A DNA stretch of 8,086 nt, taken from assembly GCA_020349865.1 (NCBI GenBank), contig CP070700.1, positions 1,255,474 to 1,263,559 of the forward strand, read 5' to 3'. The stretch comes from Desulfobacteraceae bacterium. Its GTDB lineage: Bacteria; Desulfobacterota; DSM-4660; Desulfatiglandales; Desulfatiglandaceae. How positions within the stretch are numbered: position 1 is the stretch's first letter; each line of letters begins with the position of its first letter. The position numbers and the translations under genes are program-made. The notes under the pieces are model-generated. The model was given only the letters and a program-made list of their open reading frames with translations. It searched no databases and was not told the origin of the DNA. Below are positions 1-5,682 of the stretch, piece by piece.

Positions 1-99
1 CATTCGTTGCGAGCTGCAACCTATAAAGAGAGACGCCACCAGACCGATAACAATCGTTGAAATGATAAAAGCGCGACTTGTTTTTTTATTCAGTTTCAT
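1..99 (-). CDS. Lipoprotein, N-terminal fragment (runs off left edge)
   Basis: Only the first 33 codons are in the window. They read as a lipoprotein signal peptide: a basic start (MKLNKKTSR), a hydrophobic stretch of about 17 residues (FIISTIVIGLVASLFIG) and a lipobox-like LFIGC with the lipidated cysteine at residue 28, followed by Ser-Ser. The ATG at 99 is supported by a strong Shine-Dalgarno AGGAGG at 107-112, seven bases upstream. The residue after the cysteine is Ser rather than Asp, which favours outer-membrane sorting if enterobacterial rules apply. In a polysaccharide locus an outer-membrane lipoprotein could be the Wza-type exporter, but nothing of the mature domain is visible, so the function is unknown. 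The gene has its own putative promoter at 220-248. Confidence 0.75.
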   Translation of the reverse strand, partial: MKLNKKTSRAFIISTIVIGLVASLFIGCSSQRM

Positions 100-219
100 C
101 GTAAGCCCTCCTCCCTATATTCAGCCACGTCCCAAGGAAAAACTGGCTTCGCGGCCGTTCATTTACTTCACCCAAATTGGTGGTCATCTATGGAAAAAAT
201 AAAAAGTAATTTTATTAGA

Positions 220-267
220 ATTATCATTTTTTTCTTTAAGGAAAGCAATAAGGAGAAGGTATGGTTT
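220..267 (-). promoter_or_regulatory. Promoter with shared 23-bp upstream box, copy A (for the lipoprotein gene)
   Basis: Reading the minus strand, a box AAACCATACCTT-N5-TATTGC occupies 267-245. Its end supplies the -35 (TTGCTT, 248-243), followed by a 17-base spacer and the -10 GATAAT (225-220, 5 of 6 to consensus). The box is identical to copy C (7539-7561) and 20 of 23 identical to copy B (792-814), and the box-to--10 distance is the same in all three. The predicted start near 213 would leave a leader of about 114 nt before the lipoprotein ATG at 99. The -35 itself is poor (3 of 6), which fits a promoter that needs an activator bound at the box. Confidence 0.5.
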
Positions 268-304
268 AAATTCGTATTTTTTGCGAAATGAAAAGGTAGG
301 GAAT

Positions 305-347
305 AAGTATTATTAGTAGGGGCCAGGTAATACACTTGCTAATACTT
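305..347 (-). terminator. Weak 3' hairpin at the end of the left PilZ gene
   Basis: The arms AAGTATTA (347-340) and TAATACTT (312-305) pair over 8 bp around a 27-base loop, and the stop codon of the PilZ gene lies at the base of the stem. The right-hand copy has a better 9-bp version at 7599-7641, so the pairing is preserved although the sequence has changed. No clear U-tract follows, so an intrinsic terminator is only one possibility; an mRNA 3' end stabiliser is another. Confidence 0.3.
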
Positions 348-666
348 ATGGCTTATTCAACGGTAAAATTTTGTACCCTTTGTCAAAACAGATGGCCATC
401 CCGGTTGATTCTGATCGCAACACAGCACCACCTAACTTTATATGAGCCCGTCTGTCTTCCCCGTCTCTTAATCCCCGATCGAGAATCATATCAATTTTGA
501 CCTGCGTCCCTTTGGGAAGGGGATCGGGGGTTTGGAAAAATGCGCCGCCAGCACATATATCCTTTGTCATGAGATTAAGTGTCTCTCTTTCATGATCCAG
601 ACCCACCATGTTAATCTTGGCAGGGACTCGGAGATCAAATCTCTCAAGTTTTCTCCGCTCGTTCAT
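346..666 (-). CDS. PilZ-domain protein, left copy
   Basis: A 106-residue single-domain PilZ protein, probably a cytoplasmic c-di-GMP effector. The N-terminal arginine motif RxxxR is visible as R5-KLE-R9, inside NERRKLERF. The second motif, normally [D/N]xSxxG, reads D36-I-C38-A-G-G41, with cysteine in place of the serine. The C-terminal strand AICFDKGYKI is typical of the beta-barrel. I chose the ATG at 666 because the right copy (78% identical) has the same ATG and no usable start upstream. A GTG at 690 would add eight residues, but that position is disrupted in the other copy. No clear Shine-Dalgarno precedes the ATG, although about 20 bases just upstream are identical in both copies. It lies downstream of the LuxR regulator gene but has its own promoter at 767-795. 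PilZ partners in such loci often act on polysaccharide synthesis or transport; the actual target here is unknown. Confidence 0.88.
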   Translation of the reverse strand: MNERRKLERFDLRVPAKINMVGLDHERETLNLMTKDICAGGAFFQTPDPLPKGTQVKIDMILDRGLRDGEDRRAHIKLGGAVLRSESTGMAICFDKGYKILPLNKP

Positions 667-754
667 AGCCCAAAAGAAACCCGCAACCACTACTTACATG
701 AAAGGTTTGCACGGCAAACAGCTCAAACTCGTGTCTTGAACACAAAGTGGGACA

Positions 755-765
755 ACATGGCATGT
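755..765. promoter_or_regulatory. Palindrome ACATGGCATGT over the start site of the left PilZ promoter
   Basis: A perfect dyad (ACATG, one base, CATGT) starts two bases beyond the -10 at 767-772 and so covers the predicted transcription start. It sits in a 29-bp block (745-773) that is fully identical upstream of the right PilZ gene (8040-8068), although neighbouring non-coding sequence has diverged. Its position would suit a repressor operator. No regulator can be named from the sequence. Confidence 0.4.
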
Positions 766-766
766 G

Positions 767-814
767 ATTATGCTCATTAGCAAGTCACAATGCAATAGGT
801 AAAAGGTATGGTTT
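767..814 (-). promoter_or_regulatory. Promoter with shared 23-bp upstream box, copy B (left PilZ gene)
   Basis: The minus strand carries the box AAACCATACCTT-N5-TATTGC at 814-792. The -35 TTGCAT lies at 795-790, the spacer is 17 bases and the -10 is CATAAT (772-767, 5 of 6). Three bases differ from copies A and C, all clustered in the middle of the box, while both ends and the spacing to the -10 are kept. The start site near 760 leaves a leader of about 94 nt before the PilZ ATG at 666. The box lies in the 3' flank of the LuxR regulator gene, which ends at 866. Confidence 0.55.
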
Positions 815-865
815 TTCACCTTATTCTTGGAAGCAAAAACAATAAGAAAAAAGCATTAGTTTTTG

Positions 866-1552
866 TTACAGATTTTTTGCAGCCCAGAGTGCTGCTTGGA
901 GGCGATTGGGAACATTGATCTTTTTGAGGATATTATAAAGATGGGTCTTGACCGTGTGGGGACTAATGCAGAGCTTATCAGCGATGTATGAATTTGTGGC
1001 GCCCGTAGCTATCATGGAGACTATCTCTATCTCTCGAGGAGTAAGGATTGATTCATTCTTTTTTGGGGAAAAATCGTAATTACCACCTTTCAAAATATAG
1101 TCAGTCATTATCTTCCTGGAAAACCATATTTCTCCATTGAACATCGTACGGACCCCTTTTGGGAAACTCTCCAGGGGATCTTGTTCATAGAAAAAACCTC
1201 GTATTCCTAGTGCTAAGATTTTCTTCTCAATCCCTAATCCGGGGCATATGTTAAAGAGGCCGGCAATGTCTTGGGACGATAACCTGTGACCATGTCCTTC
1301 CAAATCAACTAAGCAATTTTCCAGCCCATTTCCCAGGCAGTCCCAGAGCAACAGTTTTTGCTGATCAACATTTTCATTATCGGTGAAATCAATATCCCTA
1401 AAATATTCTATGGTTAGACACTTCGCCCCGGTGGCCTGCTGTAAAAAAAACGCCATCAATGCATTCTGCAACTTCATGGGTCCAATAATATAAATTGACT
1501 TGTCTGTTAACGGAACCATGCCATTTTTCTTTTCATATTGCTCGGAACTCAT
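866..1552 (-). CDS. LuxR-type transcription factor, CsgD/VpsT-like, with c-di-GMP motif WFSR
   Basis: 228 residues. Residues 17-125 form a degenerate receiver-like domain (KSIYIIG start; LLLWDCLG near 67-74, where D71 sits about where a phosphoacceptor would be). Residues 169-228 are a LuxR/GerE helix-turn-helix (LTPREIEIVSMIATGATN, then SPHTVKTHLYNILKKI). The end, NRLQAALWAAKNL, closely resembles the CsgD C-terminus. Residues 143-146 are WFSR, matching the W[F/L/M][T/S]R motif with which VpsT of Vibrio cholerae binds c-di-GMP; CsgD lacks it. VpsT and CsgD activate biofilm matrix genes, and this gene sits at the end of a polysaccharide operon, so it probably controls matrix genes. The ATG overlaps the stop of a small upstream frame (ATGA), suggesting coupled translation; no strong Shine-Dalgarno is seen. 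An alternative start is Met12. Ligand binding is inferred from the motif alone. Confidence 0.9.
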   Translation of the reverse strand: MSSEQYEKKNGMVPLTDKSIYIIGPMKLQNALMAFFLQQATGAKCLTIEYFRDIDFTDNENVDQQKLLLWDCLGNGLENCLVDLEGHGHRLSSQDIAGLFNICPGLGIEKKILALGIRGFFYEQDPLESFPKGVRTMFNGEIWFSRKIMTDYILKGGNYDFSPKKNESILTPREIEIVSMIATGATNSYIADKLCISPHTVKTHLYNILKKINVPNRLQAALWAAKNL

Positions 1553-1653
1553 GCTACGGCAACGCCAGATAGCTTCCTGCTCTTCTCTTTTGTTTCCCTG
1601 TACATGTTCTGTTTTACCATCTCAAAGGGTTCAATCTGAATTTCGAAAACCAT
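1549..1653 (-). CDS. Putative 34-residue small protein coupled to the LuxR regulator gene
   Basis: This frame (MVFEIQIEPFEMVKQ near the start, KLSGVAVA at the end) lies in the gap between the BY-kinase-like gene (ends 1727) and the LuxR regulator gene. Its TGA at 1549-1551 overlaps the regulator's ATG as ATGA, a classic arrangement for translational coupling. The regulator has no good ribosome binding site of its own. The frame is open upstream as far as a TGA inside the previous gene, and a GGGAGG lies about 30 bases before the ATG; immediately before it is only AGGA at too short a spacing. The composition looks protein-like (acidic then basic, no stop-prone runs), but I do not recognise a family. 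It could be a real small protein or just a leader frame that delivers ribosomes to the regulator. Confidence 0.45.
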   Translation of the reverse strand: MVFEIQIEPFEMVKQNMYRETKEKSRKLSGVAVA

Positions 1654-1726
1654 ATCCTGCCAGCTGATCGCTAATCGCTGAATCCTCCCTAATACTGTTT
1701 TGGATCGATTAGGTTTAAGGATAATG

Positions 1727-2473
1727 CTATAGTTGTCTGTATATCAATTCCGGGATGTAATACTTCCTCCTGTTGAGGACCACACCGAGAACCTTGGCAC
1801 CAGCTTCTTCGAGTGTTCTTTTTGCCTTGAGGGCAACCTGCTTGCGGGTCTGTCCGGCCTGGAGGACCAGAATTACTCCATCCACCTTGGCGCAGAGGAC
1901 ACGGCACTCCGAAAATCTAGGGACCGGCGGAGCGTCCAGGATAACATAGTCAAAATCTTCACTTGCCGTTTTGAGGAGATGGTCGAACTGAGCCGATTCA
2001 AAAAGGCCAACGGGCACAGAATAATTCCCACCGCACGTAAGTACACTAAGATTCTCTTGACTGATTTTCTTGATCAGGTACGTCATTGTGTCACTATTGG
2101 TAGAAAGATCAGACAGTCCATGGGTGTGATCGATTCTGAAAACCTCGTGGAGCTTTGGCGTTCTGAGGTTCACATCGACCAGGAGTACCCTGAGTTTGGG
2201 ATCCCTGGCCAAGGCGATGGAAAAGTTGACCGCAGTTGTGGTGCAACCGCCACCATGGAAGGTGCCGTTAAATAGAATCTTTTTAATTGATCCGTTAGGG
2301 TATCGGCTGAGAAGGTTGGTCTTGAGATCATCGTACCACTCCATGTCATCCCTATTGGCAGCCCGTCTCGGAGGGGGTGACACCTCTTTCTCCACAGGTT
2401 CTCCTAAACCCCTCAAGAAATTTTCCTGATACTCTTCTTCAGCCCTCTTAAGGGCTTCATGTGTTCTTGCCAT
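1727..2473 (-). CDS. BY-kinase-like (CpsD/CapB/Wzc-C family) P-loop protein, Walker A lysine absent
   Basis: 248 residues, a normal length for the cytoplasmic kinase partner of a Wzz/GumC protein. The N-terminus MARTHEALKRAEEEYQ and the D49LKTNLL segment are usual for the family. The Walker A region, expected as GEGKST, reads G74-G-G-C77-T-T, so the ATP-binding lysine is replaced by cysteine. The Walker A' motif, expected as D-x-D, is D100-V-N102 followed by LRTP. Walker B is intact (VILD180APPV). The C-terminus has only a few tyrosines (Y238, Y239, Y245) instead of a dense tyrosine cluster. I infer a structural or regulatory role, perhaps in Wzz oligomer control, with weak or absent kinase activity. 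Start at 2473: GGAG lies six bases upstream. It follows the LysM-bearing paralogue by 35 bases and is clearly related to it (shared NYSxPVGLFES and FSECRVLCAKxDGV). A weak promoter-like pair, TTGATA and TATCCT with 18-base spacing, lies near its 3' end. Confidence 0.87.
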   Translation of the reverse strand: MARTHEALKRAEEEYQENFLRGLGEPVEKEVSPPPRRAANRDDMEWYDDLKTNLLSRYPNGSIKKILFNGTFHGGGCTTTAVNFSIALARDPKLRVLLVDVNLRTPKLHEVFRIDHTHGLSDLSTNSDTMTYLIKKISQENLSVLTCGGNYSVPVGLFESAQFDHLLKTASEDFDYVILDAPPVPRFSECRVLCAKVDGVILVLQAGQTRKQVALKAKRTLEEAGAKVLGVVLNRRKYYIPELIYRQL

Positions 2474-2508
2474 GTCATGCTCCCATAGAAAATTTATTTT
2501 TTGTCCCC

Positions 2509-3798
2509 CTAAGGGTTATCCGTAAGGGGAGGCAATTTGATGATTTGACCCACAGAGATCTGGTCAACACTGTGGATTTCAGGATTTTTGCCGAGCACAG
2601 CCTTTAGAAGATCATCATCGTATTTTCCATAAGCCCGGTCGATGATCTTGAACAGGGTATCTCCTCTTCCGACAACCACTAAACGTACTTGCTTGGGTTT
2701 GCCCTCATCCCGCTTGTCCAGATCTGCTTCAGCCCTCGCTGCAGCCTCTCCTTTCTTTGGTTTCACCGACAACCCGGCTTTTTTCTGGGGTTCATGGGTT
2801 TTCTCGTCCTCTGGCCTTGTTTGTAAGTCGGTTTTTTCCTGCGGGGAACTTGGTAAAGTCATCTTCTGCAACACCGTCATTTGTGCAATGTGATTTTGCT
2901 TAATCTGAGCTAAGGATTTATCGTTACTATTCGCCTGGCCCTTGATTTTTACTCTAACAGGATGATGCGTGGTACTGGATGGGCCTTCATGGAATTTCAA
3001 GCGTGAATTTCCAAGGAAAAATCCAGCGGTGAAAACCAGGCATATAGCGACGACCATACTCGCAATCAGCGCAAACTGAGGATTGAAAACTCTCTTCCTG
3101 TCGAGGAGCACACCGAGAAGCTTGTCCCCTGTTTTTCCGATTTTTTGGTTTGCTCTAAGGGCCACCTGCCGCCCGGTCTTTCCAGTTTCGAGGACCAAAA
3201 CCACGCCATCCATTTTGGCGCAGAGGACCCGACACTCCGAGAAGCTTGTAACCGGCGGCGCGTTTAGGATAATGTAGTTAAATTTCTTGCGCGTCATCTT
3301 AACAAACTCGCCAAAATGCCTGGACTCAAAAAGGCCAACGGGCCCTGAATAATTCCCGCCCCACCTGACCGTATAAAGGTTCCCTGGCCCAACCTTCATA
3401 ATTCTGGACACAACCTTACCACTATTGCTGAAGAGATCAGAAAGACCAAGAGCATCATCGATTTTGAACACCTCGTTAGGGCTAAAAGACCATAGTTTCA
3501 AATCGACAAGAAGCACCCTGAGATCAGAATCCATAGCCAGGGCAGTAGCGAAGTTGAGAGCATGAGTGGAGTAGCCACCTCCACGGGACGTATCGATGAG
3601 CACAATACTTTTGATGGACCCATCTCGGGCTAACAGATTAGTCTTGAGATCCTCATATCGCTTCAAATCTTTACTATTAGAGGCACCTACGAAAAACGGT
3701 ATGACTCCTTCATCGCGTAAGTATTTCCGTGAAATCCTCTGGCGATGCCTCTGGTACTCTTTTTCAGCTTTCTCAAGGGCTTCATGCGTCTTTCCCAC
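2509..3798 (-). CDS. Degenerate BY-kinase-like domain fused through one TM segment to a LysM domain
   Basis: 429 residues from the GTG at 3798, chosen because GGAGGG lies four bases upstream and because the protein then starts like its paralogue (VGKTHEALEKAEKEYQ against MARTHEALKRAEEEYQ). Residues 1-235 are a BY-kinase fold that has lost its motifs: Walker A reads GGGYST (73-78, no lysine), Walker A' reads DLKLWS (99-104) and Walker B reads LNAPP (178-182), with Asn for the catalytic Asp. A single TM segment follows at 242-262 (ASMVVAICLVFTAGFFLG), then a Lys/Glu/Gln-rich linker. A LysM domain comes at about 373-425 (GDTLFKIIDRAYGKYDDD to GQIIKLPPL). Topology: cytoplasmic P-loop domain, periplasmic LysM that should bind peptidoglycan. 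The last 51 residues match the ExeA-like neighbour at 29 positions, including the final DNP. This is probably a structural anchor for the polysaccharide machine; enzymatic activity is unlikely. Confidence 0.85.
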   Translation of the reverse strand: MGKTHEALEKAEKEYQRHRQRISRKYLRDEGVIPFFVGASNSKDLKRYEDLKTNLLARDGSIKSIVLIDTSRGGGYSTHALNFATALAMDSDLRVLLVDLKLWSFSPNEVFKIDDALGLSDLFSNSGKVVSRIMKVGPGNLYTVRWGGNYSGPVGLFESRHFGEFVKMTRKKFNYIILNAPPVTSFSECRVLCAKMDGVVLVLETGKTGRQVALRANQKIGKTGDKLLGVLLDRKRVFNPQFALIASMVVAICLVFTAGFFLGNSRLKFHEGPSSTTHHPVRVKIKGQANSNDKSLAQIKQNHIAQMTVLQKMTLPSSPQEKTDLQTRPEDEKTHEPQKKAGLSVKPKKGEAAARAEADLDKRDEGKPKQVRLVVVGRGDTLFKIIDRAYGKYDDDLLKAVLGKNPEIHSVDQISVGQIIKLPPLTDNP

Positions 3799-3802
3799 TT
3801 CA

Positions 3803-3808
3803 CCCTCC
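3803..3808 (-). promoter_or_regulatory. Ribosome binding site deciding a GTG start
   Basis: GGAGGG on the minus strand lies four bases before the GTG at 3798. It argues against the more upstream in-frame GTG at 3816, which would place this Shine-Dalgarno inside the coding sequence. The choice agrees with alignment to the paralogue that starts at 2473. Confidence 0.7.
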
Positions 3809-3947
3809 AATAGCACGATCCATCTGTCTTATTGTTTTATAGGTTCCGTTGGCCCGCCTTAGGAAGTTAGCCCCACTTGAACTGTATAATTGGAATAATG
3901 AAACAGAGTACTTACCAATCTGTGTGTAGAAGTAAAAGCAACGATAC

Positions 3948-5654
3948 TCAGGGGTTATCCCCCAGGACAGGCAGCGCGATGACTTGCCCCGTGGAGATCA
4001 GGTCAGGATTCTGGATTTGGGGATTTTCCTGGAGGACGGTACTCAGTATCTCCTCGTCATATGTTCCATACTCCCGCATGATGATCGAAGATAACGTGTC
4101 ACCATTTTCGGCCACGACATCCCGCGCCATTCTAATTACAGATACATCCCTTTCGCTTTGATCTGCCTCGTAATTCAACAGGGGGTCTTCCTCATTTGTG
4201 TCCACCGACAAGTCGAGCGATTTCTCGGAATCATGAACGTGCTCGCCAACCGCCATGATATAAGGTTCAGAATTCTCCTGGGAGCTATCTGATAATGCGA
4301 CCTTCTGATGCTCGGTGGTTTGTGCATTGGAGACTGACTCTGCCCGGGTCGGTGATTGTGCTGATCTTTTCAGCTTACTCGCTGACTTGATCTCAGGCTC
4401 GACTTTTTCCTGGGAACCATCTAATGCCGTGCCCTTCCCAGAAGCTGACTCAGCCCGGACCAATGATTGTTCTGAGCTTTTCAGCTCACTCGTTGACTTA
4501 GTTTCAGGTTTGACTTTTTCCTGGGAGCCTTCTGATGGCGCGATCTTCTTTTCCTCTTTTGTTTGTGCCTCGGACGCTGATTTTTCCCGGGCCGGTGATT
4601 GATCAGAAGTATTCTGCTCATTCGCTGACTTGATTCCCATCACAGAATTGTACAAAAAGGATGGCAGCCCTTGCAGTTTGATTCGCTGACTTCGAAGGGT
4701 AAGCCCCAGGGCAAAAAAGAGGCATGCCGTGAGCACCAGTCTTGCAAACATCTTAAACCGAGGACGAGATGCCCTCCTCATCACTTGAGGAAGTGGTTGC
4801 TCCATTGGAGGCACAGCTTGGCTTTCAATGGTTACCGAAAAGGGGCTCCAACTGAGATCCTTAATGGCTTCGTCGACCACAGACTCGCTGATTTTTCTGT
4901 TTCTCAGTCCATACCCAATCAAGAAGGCGTTATCGCAGAGAATATTGATCTTTCGCGGCACTCCCCCGGAATATTCCCAGACCAACTGCTTCGCCTTGCG
5001 GCTGAATAGAGACGGGCCCTTGTAGCCTGCAATTATCAGGCGATGCTGAATATACTCGTATGTCTCCTTTTCGGTGAGAGGGGTGATATAGCGTTTAAGG
5101 CTAATCCTTTGGGCGAGCTGTCGCAATTCAGGTTTGCTCAACTTGACGTCCAGTTCGGGCTGGCCGGAAAGGATGATCTGGACCAATTTGTGCTTGCGGG
5201 TCTCTAAATTGGAAAGAAGTCGCATACTTTCCATGGTACGCAAGTCGAGATTCTGGGCTTCGTCCACGATCAGTACCACATTGATGCCTTTTGCCAATTG
5301 TTGGATGGTAAAGTTGTTCAACCGACTGAGGGCTTCCACCTTTGACAGTTTCTCCTTTGACCGTGCCGCCCCTAAGTCCACAAGGGCCATAATAAGCATC
5401 TGCATAAAGCTCACGTCTGTGTTGAAAATGAAGGCCACTTTTGTGTTCTCATCGAGCCGATCCAGGACGGTATTGAGCAGGGTGGTTTTGCCAGTGCCCA
5501 CCTCCCCAATAATGGTGATAAACCCACGCCGTTCACGAATCCCATAAATGAGGGAAGCCAGCATCTCTTGGTGAGTTGGACTCAGGTAGAGAAATCTGGG
5601 GTCTGGTGTCACGTCAAAGGGTTTTTCAGAAAATCCAAAAAATTTACGGTACAT
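3948..5654 (-). CDS. ExeA-like AAA ATPase with TM segment, repetitive linker and C-terminal LysM
   Basis: 568 residues. Residues 1-270 are an ExeA/GspA-type AAA ATPase, as found beside Wzz and BY-kinases in polysaccharide/exosortase-type loci (the 'PEP-CTERM locus secretion ATPase' group). The N-terminal MYRKFFGFSEKPFDVTPDPR is diagnostic, Walker A is G50EVGTGKTT58, Walker B is VLIVDEAQ (D131, E132), a sensor-like SGQPEL is at 163-168 and an RISLKRYITPL segment at 183-193. The core motifs are intact, so ATP hydrolysis is likely. A TM segment lies at 301-320. A Ser/Glu/Lys-rich periplasmic linker with three imperfect repeats occupies 341-464, and LysM about 512-565 (NGDTLSSIIMREYG to GQVIALPVL). 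Aeromonas ExeA binds peptidoglycan through a different C-terminal domain; here LysM would do the same job. It follows wzz by 28 bases, with a modest AGGGA before the ATG. The probable role is anchoring, or opening the cell wall for, the polysaccharide export complex. Confidence 0.92.
   Translation of the reverse strand: MYRKFFGFSEKPFDVTPDPRFLYLSPTHQEMLASLIYGIRERRGFITIIGEVGTGKTTLLNTVLDRLDENTKVAFIFNTDVSFMQMLIMALVDLGAARSKEKLSKVEALSRLNNFTIQQLAKGINVVLIVDEAQNLDLRTMESMRLLSNLETRKHKLVQIILSGQPELDVKLSKPELRQLAQRISLKRYITPLTEKETYEYIQHRLIIAGYKGPSLFSRKAKQLVWEYSGGVPRKINILCDNAFLIGYGLRNRKISESVVDEAIKDLSWSPFSVTIESQAVPPMEQPLPQVMRRASRPRFKMFARLVLTACLFFALGLTLRSQRIKLQGLPSFLYNSVMGIKSANEQNTSDQSPAREKSASEAQTKEEKKIAPSEGSQEKVKPETKSTSELKSSEQSLVRAESASGKGTALDGSQEKVEPEIKSASKLKRSAQSPTRAESVSNAQTTEHQKVALSDSSQENSEPYIMAVGEHVHDSEKSLDLSVDTNEEDPLLNYEADQSERDVSVIRMARDVVAENGDTLSSIIMREYGTYDEEILSTVLQENPQIQNPDLISTGQVIALPVLGDNP
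4263..4634. repeat. Three imperfect in-frame repeats in the periplasmic linker of the ExeA-like protein
   Basis: Residues 341-384, 385-421 and 422-464 each follow the pattern KSxSxLKxSxQSPxRAESxS, then a variable part, then GSQEKVxPE. Unit lengths are about 44, 37 and 43 residues, so the DNA repeat unit is roughly 111-132 bp; the middle unit lacks a short segment. The charged, Ser-rich composition suggests an unstructured spacer whose length can change by slippage or recombination, setting the reach between inner membrane and peptidoglycan. Confidence 0.75.
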
Positions 5655-5682
5655 GGTCCCTAAAAGGAATTAAAGAAAGATA

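Larger units (their letters stand above)
240..793. repeat. Direct repeat, left copy: PilZ module
   Basis: This stretch is repeated at 7534-8086 in the same orientation with a constant offset of 7294 bases through the whole PilZ gene, then 7295 after a single-base indel near 690. Identity blocks include 28 bp at 240-267, 31 bp around the PilZ start codon and 29 bp at 745-773. The repeat covers the downstream promoter-like element, the PilZ gene and the PilZ promoter. The two encoded proteins differ at 23 of 106 positions, so this is an old duplication under selection rather than a recent one. The right copy may continue beyond the window. Confidence 0.9.

Noticed and set aside
103..187. A 33-codon minus-strand frame from the ATG at 187 that overlaps the lipoprotein start.
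   Set aside because: No ribosome binding site before its ATG, and the lipoprotein frame has a strong one and a textbook signal peptide.
251..302. A plus-strand mini-frame with AAGGAG before ATG inside the shared box; it stops after two codons in the left copy and reads 12 codons (MVSIRIFWERKR) in the right one.
   Set aside because: The frame is broken by TAA in copy A and has no matching stop in copy B, and the conserved part is better explained as a minus-strand promoter box. The Shine-Dalgarno likeness is probably chance.
680..780. A c-di-GMP riboswitch in the PilZ leader, suggested by GCAAAC and a GTTTGC-CGT-GCAAAC hairpin (705-719).
   Set aside because: The hairpin is not kept in the right copy, and the other core elements of the GEMM class are absent.
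1689..1907. A 72-codon minus-strand frame overlapping the end of the BY-kinase-like gene.
   Set aside because: Arginine/glycine/proline-rich shadow composition, no family resemblance, inside a clearly coding region.
3799..3947. A frame open through the whole 149-base gap between the two LysM-protein genes (minus strand, ends in MDRAIGG before the GTG start).
   Set aside because: The only ATG is seven codons from the stop and has no good ribosome binding site, and the preceding sequence does not look like protein. Treated as intergenic.
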